From Microbacterium ureisolvens (GTDB taxonomy: Bacteria; Actinomycetota; Actinomycetes; Actinomycetales; Microbacteriaceae), in assembly GCF_015278315.1 (NCBI RefSeq), contig NZ_JADIJE010000012.1:62001-126000 (forward strand): a DNA stretch of 64,000 bases, read 5' to 3'. Numbering within the stretch: position 1 is the first letter of the stretch; the number at the start of each line of letters is the position of its first letter. This document shows positions 58,695-64,000 of this stretch, one piece after another. A program made the position numbers and the translations under genes. The notes under the pieces are model-generated. The model had not been told where the DNA came from. It searched no databases and saw only the letters and a list, made by a program, of their open reading frames with translations.

Positions 58695-60674
58695 TCAGCG
58701 GCCGGTGCGCGCGTCGCGGTCGGCCAAGGCGGCCAAGCGTGCGTTGTAGGCCTCGAGCTCGGCATCGCCGGTGCGGTCGGCGTGCCGATCGCGGCGCTTG
58801 GTCTCGCGGTCGTCGCTGCGGCTCCACTGGATCGCGACCGTGATCGCGAGGATGAGGGTCGGGATCTCGCCGATCGACCACGCGATGCCGCCGCCGGTGT
58901 ACTGGTCCTCGAGCGGGGTGGCACCCCACGTGCGCCCCATCGACCCGAACCACTCGGCGATCATGAGGCCCTCCTGCATCATGATCGCGATGCCGAAGAA
59001 GGCGTGCATGGCCATGATGCCGATGAGCAGCAGCAGGCGCCCGGGGTACGGCAGGCGGTACGGCACCGGATCGATGCCGATCAGCGTGAGCACGAACAGG
59101 TAGCCCGTGATGAGGAAGTGGGCGACCATCCACTCGTGACCGAGGTGGTCGTACAGCGACCAGCGGAACAGGTCGGTGTAGTAGAAGACCCAGAGCGACC
59201 CGATGAAGAGCCCCGCCGCCACGAACGGGTTCGTGAGCACACGTGCGACGGGGGAGTGGACGGCCCACAGGATCCACTCGCGGCCGCCGCGCGTGCCGTC
59301 CTCGCGCTTGCGGATGGCGCGGGCGGCGAGCGTCACCGGTGCCCCGGCGACCAGCAGCAGCGGGATAGCCATGGTGAGGAGCATGTGCCCCACCATGTGC
59401 GTGCTGAACAGGTAGTCCTGGTAGACGTTGATGACCCCGCCGGTGACCCAGACCAGCAGAAGCCAGCCGGCGACCCACATGATGGTGCGGTAGACGGGCC
59501 AGGCGTCGCCGCGGCGACGCAGTCGCCACACGCCCACGAGGTAGAAGAAGATCGCGAAGCCGGCGACCGTCGCCCACAGCAGGTCGACGTTCCACGCGGT
59601 GAGCCAGCGGTCGATGGTGAGCTCCGGGGGCAGCGGCGCGCCGGTCAGGCGCTGCGCCGGCGTCGGCGTCTGCGGAATGAGCGGCGCCACCGGCGGAGGC
59701 GTGCGCGCGAGCGCGGCGGCTGCGCCGCTCGCGACGCCCATCAGCACGAGCTCGAACACGATGAGCGTCCAGAACACCCGCGTGAACGCCTCGGAGTCGC
59801 GCATGCGGCCGATCAGGCGGGTGCGGTACCAGGCGCCGAAGAGGCCGAGCACGACCAGGGCGACGATCTTGAGGCCGAGGATCACGCCGTACGGCGAGAT
59901 GAGCGCCGACCAGTCCTGCAGACCGATCGCGGCGCGCACCGTTCCCGACACCGCGACCACCGCGAAGGCGGCCAGCGCGATGCTCGAGTAGCGCGCGACG
60001 GTGGCGGCGCTGTCTTCACGGGACTGCACCGGACGCACGATCACGACCAGGAGCAGGCCGCCGAGCCACACCGCGGCGGCGAGGATGTGCAGGATGAGAG
60101 CGGTCATCGCCTCGTGGTGGAAGGCCTCCTCGCCGGAGTGGCCCTGGGTGCCCATCGGGACGAGGGATGCCGCGGCCAGGAGCGCGACGAAGACGGTCGC
60201 GGTCCACGAGCGCACGGCGAAGGTCAGCACGGTGAGCGCTGCGCCGGCGATCGTGGTGATCAGCCAGGTGCGGCCGACCTCGGTCTCGACGATGTAGCGG
60301 CCGAGCTGGGCGCCGAACTCCGGCCCCATGCTGAGCACCGGGTTGAACGCGTCGATGAAGGTGAGGAACCCGGTGGCGGCGGCGGCCATCGTGAACACGG
60401 CCGCCGAGATCGACGCGGTGTCCAGCGCGATATCGAACTCTCGCTCGCCGGCGCGGAGGGTGAACAGGGCGGTGACCAGCACGCCCACCATGCCCGCCGC
60501 CGCGAGGTTGACGAACAGCTTCGCGGTCGGCAGCCCCCAGCGCACGAGCGGGCCGGGGTCGGCGATGGCCAGCGGGTCGGCACCGCCGCCGAACGCCAGC
60601 GCCCACACCATGACCGCGAGCGCGGCCACGACGAGGAGAGCGGGCCCGGCGGCCCGCAGCGCGCGGGAGTTCAC
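58695..60674 (-). CDS. CopD-CtaG fusion, copper import and cytochrome oxidase assembly protein
   Basis: A 659-residue membrane protein. The N-terminal half (about residues 1-330) is a CopD-type copper-resistance domain (GQLGRYIVETEVGRTWLITT-like helices, HHEAMTALILHILAAAVWLG), and the C-terminal half is the caa3-type CtaG domain (FSTHMVGHMLLTMAIPLLL, DHLGHEWMVAHFLITGYLF, MAMHAFFGIAIMM) whose His/Met residues can bind copper. The fusion is known in actinobacteria. It should deliver copper to cytochrome oxidase. TAGGCT ends six bases before the GTG, a leaderless start. Confidence 0.92.
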   Translation of the reverse strand: MNSRALRAAGPALLVVAALAVMVWALAFGGGADPLAIADPGPLVRWGLPTAKLFVNLAAAGMVGVLVTALFTLRAGEREFDIALDTASISAAVFTMAAAATGFLTFIDAFNPVLSMGPEFGAQLGRYIVETEVGRTWLITTIAGAALTVLTFAVRSWTATVFVALLAAASLVPMGTQGHSGEEAFHHEAMTALILHILAAAVWLGGLLLVVIVRPVQSREDSAATVARYSSIALAAFAVVAVSGTVRAAIGLQDWSALISPYGVILGLKIVALVVLGLFGAWYRTRLIGRMRDSEAFTRVFWTLIVFELVLMGVASGAAAALARTPPPVAPLIPQTPTPAQRLTGAPLPPELTIDRWLTAWNVDLLWATVAGFAIFFYLVGVWRLRRRGDAWPVYRTIMWVAGWLLLVWVTGGVINVYQDYLFSTHMVGHMLLTMAIPLLLVAGAPVTLAARAIRKREDGTRGGREWILWAVHSPVARVLTNPFVAAGLFIGSLWVFYYTDLFRWSLYDHLGHEWMVAHFLITGYLFVLTLIGIDPVPYRLPYPGRLLLLIGIMAMHAFFGIAIMMQEGLMIAEWFGSMGRTWGATPLEDQYTGGGIAWSIGEIPTLILAITVAIQWSRSDDRETKRRDRHADRTGDAELEAYNARLAALADRDARTGR

Positions 60675-60680
60675 CCGTCA

Positions 60681-60686
60681 AGCCTA
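60681..60686 (-). promoter_or_regulatory. Leaderless -10 element of the CopD-CtaG gene
   Basis: Minus-strand TAGGCT, six bases, then GTG at 60674. Confidence 0.55.
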
Positions 60687-60796
60687 CGTTGCGGCGCCTG
60701 GGCACCTGGTCCGCGCCGCCCTCCCGCCGCCCCCTCGCGCAGCCGCCCCTTCCCGGTGGGGAGGGGGTGAGGGGCGGAGAGGGCGGACAGAAAGAG

Positions 60797-60831
60797 AAGA
60801 GGGGATGCCGCGGGTCGCGGCATCCCCTCTT
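60797..60831 (-). terminator. Intrinsic terminator of the HU gene
   Basis: Perfect 16-base stem (AAGAGGGGATGCCGCG at 60797-60812, complement at 60816-60831) with a 3-base loop. In the leftward transcript it is followed by a T-rich CTCTTTCTG. It is the clearest intrinsic terminator in the window. Confidence 0.9.
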
Positions 60832-60848
60832 GGGAGGTCTCGTCGGGA

Positions 60849-61136
60849 TTACTTGACGGCGGCCTTCAGCTTCGAGCCCGCGGTGACCTTGACGCGCTTG
60901 CCCGCGGGGATCTTGATCTCCTCGCCGGTCTGCGGGTTGCGGCCGGTGCGGGCCGACGTGGCGACCTGCTCGAAAGCGAGCCAGCCGGGGATCGAAACCT
61001 TGCTGCCGGCTGCGACCGCGTCGGAGACGGTGGAGAAGAGGGAGTCGAGCACGCCCGAGACGGCGGACTGGCTCTGGCCGGTCGCGCTCGCGATGCTCGC
61101 GACGAGCTCGGTCTTGGTGATGGTCTTGTCGGCCAT
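60849..61136 (-). CDS. HU family DNA-binding protein
   Basis: A 95-residue histone-like protein: TITKTELVASIASATGQSQS, the beta-arm segment ARTGRNPQTGEEIKIPAGKR and the C-terminal VKVTAGSKLKAAVK. It bends and compacts DNA. Unlike the HU of mycobacteria or Streptomyces HupS it has no Lys/Ala-rich tail. A strong GGAGG lies nine bases before the ATG, so, unlike many genes here, it is a Shine-Dalgarno gene with a leader. TetR and HU genes are on the same strand with a 212-base gap. Confidence 0.97.
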   Translation of the reverse strand: MADKTITKTELVASIASATGQSQSAVSGVLDSLFSTVSDAVAAGSKVSIPGWLAFEQVATSARTGRNPQTGEEIKIPAGKRVKVTAGSKLKAAVK

Positions 61137-61348
61137 TTGGTATGTCCTCCAAAGACGACGAGTGCCGTCTTGTCATTGCTCGGACCGGACGGCTTCGCCC
61201 CCCGGCTGGTCCTATCGACCGGGACCGAATGTACCTGAACTGGCCCGGAGATCCGCGTATTTCTGCGGATTTCGGGTGATTCGGGCCGCGTGTCGCGTGA
61301 AAAGAGTGACGGATGTGACTCGTGAGCCCCGGATTACGCCGAGAGCGT

Positions 61349-61942
61349 TCAACTCTTGTGTGCGGCGATGAGATCGCGCGCGGTGCGTGCGAACGCCGGG
61401 CCGACCCGGTCCTCGCCGTCGAGGTACCCGCCCACGAGCGCCGCGTCGCGCAGCAGCACGAGTGATGCCGCGACCGCTTCCGGGTCGCGCAGCCCGGCGG
61501 CCGCGGCCAGCTGCCGAAGCGTCTCGCGGAACCACTCACGGTGGTCGGCGATGAGCTCGCGCACCGGCCCCTCGTCGGGGTATTCGGCGGCGGCGTTGAT
61601 GAAGGGGCAGCCGCGGGTGTGCCGGTCGCGGATGTCCTGCTCGATCCCGGCTACGACCAGGTCGAGCAGCACCTCGGGATCGTCGGATGCCTGCGCGGCC
61701 TGGGCGAACAGGGCGCGCAGCCCCTGGTCCTCCCCCTCGAGGTAGGCGAGGACGAGCCCTTCCTTGCCCGCGAACTGCTTGTACATCGTGGCCCGCGTGA
61801 CGCCGGCCTCGTCGATGATCCGGTCCACGCCCACCGAGTGGATGCCCTCGTTGTAGAAGAGGTCGGTGGCTGCCTGCAGCAGTCTCTGACGGGCCGAGGA
61901 CGGACGGGATGCCGCGGTGGACGCGGCGGCGGTGGTGCTCAT
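61349..61942 (-). CDS. TetR family transcriptional regulator
   Basis: A 197-residue repressor. The helix-turn-helix is LLQAATDLFYNEGIHSVGVD then IIDEAGVTRATMYKQFAGKE, and the C-terminal effector domain contains GCPFINAAAEYPDEGPVREL, typical of the YxaF/LmrA-like subgroup. GGAGGGGG lies before the ATG at 61942. It is divergent from the alpha/beta hydrolase gene, with a 22-base imperfect palindrome between, which is presumably its operator. The ligand is unknown. Confidence 0.92.
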   Translation of the reverse strand: MSTTAAASTAASRPSSARQRLLQAATDLFYNEGIHSVGVDRIIDEAGVTRATMYKQFAGKEGLVLAYLEGEDQGLRALFAQAAQASDDPEVLLDLVVAGIEQDIRDRHTRGCPFINAAAEYPDEGPVRELIADHREWFRETLRQLAAAAGLRDPEAVAASLVLLRDAALVGGYLDGEDRVGPAFARTARDLIAAHKS

Positions 61943-62057
61943 GGATCCCCCTCCATTCCCTCCATCGTGCCATCGATTCCGCCCCTGATCGGGCCGGGAA
62001 GCGGGGCTCGAAGTCTGCTCCGGAGTCTTTTTCCGAATTTTCTGGGAATAGTCTTGT

Positions 62058-62079
62058 GTAGATAGAACGTTCGGTCTAC
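62058..62079. promoter_or_regulatory. TetR-type operator
   Basis: GTAGATAGAACGTTCGGTCT followed by AC: an imperfect palindrome centred on GAACGTTC with GTAGA and TCTAC ends. TAGACCGAACGTTC (minus strand) resembles the TAGACCG-type boxes of this TetR subgroup. Confidence 0.75.
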
Positions 62080-62167
62080 CATCAGGATACATCAGCCGGA
62101 AACACCAGGATCCGGAACCTGAGACGAACAGATAGCCCATCGCACCACCGCACACAAGGAGCAGGAA

Positions 62168-63022
62168 ATGAACACCACGACCAAGACCCCCATCGTCCTC
62201 ATCCACGGACTCTGGATGACCCCCAAGAGCTGGGACACCTGGGCCGAGCGCTTCCGCGCCGCCGGCCACCAGGTGATCGCCCCGGGCTGGCCCGGCATCG
62301 ACGACCGCTCCGTCGAAGACATCCGCAAGAACCCCGAGGCGCTCAAGGGCATCGGCCTCAAGCAGATCGCCGACAACTACGAGCGCATCATCCGCCAGCT
62401 CCCCGAGAAGCCGATCATCATCGGCCACTCCTTCGGGGGAGTCCTCACCCAGATGCTCGCCGACCGCGGACTGGGCGTCGCCTACGTGGGCGTCGCACCC
62501 GGACAGACCGCCGGCGTCACCGCGCTGCCCCTGTCGACGCTGTGGACCGGCACGCCCATCCTGTCGAACCCGTTCGGCATCAACGGCGCCAAGCCGCTGA
62601 GCAAGCGCCACTTCCACTTCACGTTCGGCAACGACCTGCCGCGCTCCGCCTCCGACGAGCTGTGGGAGGAGTACGCCGTCAACTCGTACAACAAGGTCTT
62701 CTTCGAGGGCGTCTCGTCGGTGCTCAACGAGAAGGGCGGCGTGACCCACGTCGACTACGGCCGCACCGATCGCGCGCCGCTGCTCATCATCACGGGTGAG
62801 ATCGACCACGTCGTGCCGCCGGCCATCGGCAAGGCGATCGTGAAGAAGTACCAGAAGTCGGGCAGCCCCGCGATCGTCGAGTACAAGGAGTACGCCGGCC
62901 GCACGCACCGCCTCGTCAGCCAGGACGGCTGGGAGGAGATCGCCGACTACGCCCTGCAGTGGGCGACCACCCACCAGGTGCACGAAGACCAGCAGGCCCC
63001 CGAGACGGAGGCCGCGAAGTAG
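62168..63022 (+). CDS. Alpha/beta hydrolase
   Basis: A 284-residue hydrolase. The oxyanion segment is IVLIHGLWMTPKSWDTW, the nucleophile is the Ser of GHSFGG, the acid lies in LIITGEIDHVVPP and the His in GRTHRLV. Lid residues between TGTPILSNPF and FHFTFGND are particular to an AB hydrolase group often located next to TetR genes. The substrate is unknown. AAGGAG lies eight bases before the ATG. Derepression by the TetR ligand is inferred from the divergent operator. Confidence 0.9.
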   Translation: MNTTTKTPIVLIHGLWMTPKSWDTWAERFRAAGHQVIAPGWPGIDDRSVEDIRKNPEALKGIGLKQIADNYERIIRQLPEKPIIIGHSFGGVLTQMLADRGLGVAYVGVAPGQTAGVTALPLSTLWTGTPILSNPFGINGAKPLSKRHFHFTFGNDLPRSASDELWEEYAVNSYNKVFFEGVSSVLNEKGGVTHVDYGRTDRAPLLIITGEIDHVVPPAIGKAIVKKYQKSGSPAIVEYKEYAGRTHRLVSQDGWEEIADYALQWATTHQVHEDQQAPETEAAK

Positions 63023-63133
63023 ACGGATGCCTCACCCGGCGCCGCGGTGACACCATCCGGTCGCTGAGCTCCCAGCCCCTGGTGGCTCAGCGGTCGGTTG
63101 GTGTTCCGGCCGGTGTCCGCGGTGGGACGCAGA

Positions 63134-63161
63134 GGCCCGGGGTTCTTCGGAACCCCGGGCC
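63134..63161 (+). terminator. Terminator after the alpha/beta hydrolase gene
   Basis: GGCCCGGGGTTC (63134-63145) pairs exactly with GAACCCCGGGCC (63150-63161), closing a TTCG tetraloop, a very stable hairpin. It also stands before the convergent esterase gene. Confidence 0.8.
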
Positions 63162-63182
63162 TTCATCGTGTCCGCCGCCGGA

Positions 63183-64000
63183 TCACGCGTGGAGGCGGCG
63201 GAGCGCCGCGACGACGTCGTCGTGCCACCGGCGCGCTGCGGGCAGGGCGGCGAGGAAGATCGAGGTGTCGTGCGTCACGCCCTGATAGCGCACCACGCTC
63301 GCCTCGACGCCGGCAGCGCGCAGCGCGGCTCCGTACGCGTCGCCGTCGCCGCGCAGCGGATCGTACTCGGCAGTGAGGATCACCGTCGGCGGCAGTCCTG
63401 CCAGCGTCGCCGCCCGCGACGGCGAGGCGTACGCCTCTCGCGCCGCCGCCGGCCGGGGAAGATACGTGCGCGCGACGGATCGCAGCTCGCGGACGGCGAT
63501 GAATCGGGGGATGCCGAGAGCCCGGGTCGCCCGCAGGTCGAGGTGCGCCCCTGTGAGGTCGACCACGGGCACCTCGAGCAGCTGCAGCTTCAGGTCAGGG
63601 CCGCCTCGGTCCCGGTTCATGAGGACCACTGCGGCGCCGATGTTGCCCCCGGCCGAGGTGCCGAGCAGCCCGATCCGCGCGGGGTCGATGCCGAGCTCTT
63701 CCGCCTGGCCGAACAGCCACTGCAGCGACGCATACCCCTGCTCGATCTGGACGGGGTACTGGTGCTCCGGCGCCAGCGCGTAGTCGACCGCGGCGATCGC
63801 CACCCCGGCGTCGACGGCACGGCGGCGGAATGCGGCATCCGTCGTCGGATAGTCGATGCCGCCGATCCGGAAGGCTCCGCCGAAGAACGCGAGGACGGCG
63901 GGCACCGGCGCATCCTCCGCCCCCGGCGGGTAGTAGATGCGCACGCGCACGGCGGGCCGACCCGGCACATCCACGCGGTGCTCGACGATGCGCACGTCGG
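63183..64000 (-). CDS. Alpha/beta hydrolase, acetyl-esterase-like (5' end outside window)
   Basis: At least 270 residues of an HSL-type esterase. AVDYALAPEHQYPVQIEQGY is diagnostic, GTSAGG holds the nucleophile, ILTAEYDPLRGDGDAY holds the acid and GVTHD the His. The oxyanion HGGG motif is changed to FFGGAF. An in-frame GTG is at 63995, but the fold normally has 30-60 residues before this point and the frame is open to the window edge, so the gene probably begins beyond 64000. Substrate unknown. Confidence 0.85.
   Translation of the reverse strand, partial: DVRIVEHRVDVPGRPAVRVRIYYPPGAEDAPVPAVLAFFGGAFRIGGIDYPTTDAAFRRRAVDAGVAIAAVDYALAPEHQYPVQIEQGYASLQWLFGQAEELGIDPARIGLLGTSAGGNIGAAVVLMNRDRGGPDLKLQLLEVPVVDLTGAHLDLRATRALGIPRFIAVRELRSVARTYLPRPAAAREAYASPSRAATLAGLPPTVILTAEYDPLRGDGDAYGAALRAAGVEASVVRYQGVTHDTSIFLAALPAARRWHDDVVAALRRLHA

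Noticed and set aside
63183..63995. Complete esterase gene starting at the GTG at 63995
   Set aside because: The frame is open to the window edge and the family needs more N-terminal sequence, so it is reported as cut.

Overview
The window is very GC-rich, densely coded DNA from an actinobacterium. Gene content (NirA/Sir-type sulfite reductase with an FprA/FdxC redox pair, a DUF222-HNH endonuclease, DtxR-box-controlled heme oxygenase, CopD-CtaG fusion, DUF2795, a leaderless style of gene start) and the dinucleotide-rich octamer GGATGCCG scattered everywhere point to Microbacteriaceae, most likely Microbacterium; the genus is an inference. No rRNA, CRISPR array, insertion sequence, prophage or replication origin was seen. 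One tRNA-Gly(CCC) is present.

Layout. 1-2331: end of a BCCT osmolyte transporter gene, then two divergent MarR-like regulators with extraordinary histidine-rich tails around a palindromic operator region. 2729-14830: an assimilatory sulfur block: sirohydrochlorin chelatase, sulfite reductase, CysH, CysD, CysN, an SsuABC-like importer, uroporphyrinogen-III methyltransferase, ferredoxin reductase, ferredoxin and a thioredoxin-reductase-like protein, nearly all overlapping or closely spaced. Sulfate is activated by CysDN, reduced by CysH, and sulfite is reduced by the siroheme enzyme, whose cofactor and electrons are supplied by the neighbours. 14949-29884: mixed housekeeping and hypothetical genes (PadR regulator, secreted M14 peptidase, Dcd, tRNA-Gly, an acyltransferase fusion, RlaP-type nucleotidyltransferase, HNH endonuclease, GrpB, PfkB kinase) separated by several small tandem repeats.

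30174-48349: a carbohydrate locus for unsaturated uronic acid sugars. A divergent promoter at about 43927-43978 feeds a leftward run (DUF2264 protein, substrate-binding protein, two permeases, DUF624 protein, GH88, FAH-family protein, KduD, KduI, KDG kinase, KDPG aldolase, GH35 beta-galactosidase) and a rightward pair (heparinase II/III-like lyase, DeoR/LacI hybrid regulator). Together these give import of an oligosaccharide, cytoplasmic lyase and hydrolase cleavage, and a complete 4-deoxy-5-ketouronate to pyruvate + glyceraldehyde-3-phosphate route. No enzyme in the set has a visible secretion signal and no ABC ATPase is present.

48374-49170 is a five-copy array of 161-163 bp tandem repeats. 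49182-64000: EamA exporter, a serine-hydrolase-like lipoprotein that has lost its catalytic Ser and Lys, DUF2470 plus heme oxygenase under a DtxR-type box, a PIF1-like helicase, a CueR-like MerR regulator divergent from a thioredoxin-reductase-like gene, a SulP transporter, CopD-CtaG, HU, a TetR/hydrolase divergent pair and a truncated esterase gene.

Two themes cut across the window. First, at least 18 genes have a TANNNT-like hexamer ending exactly 6-7 nt before the start codon and no Shine-Dalgarno sequence, the signature of leaderless mRNAs. Second, REP-like palindromic elements are found not only between genes but inside reading frames, where they have been translated into extra residues.
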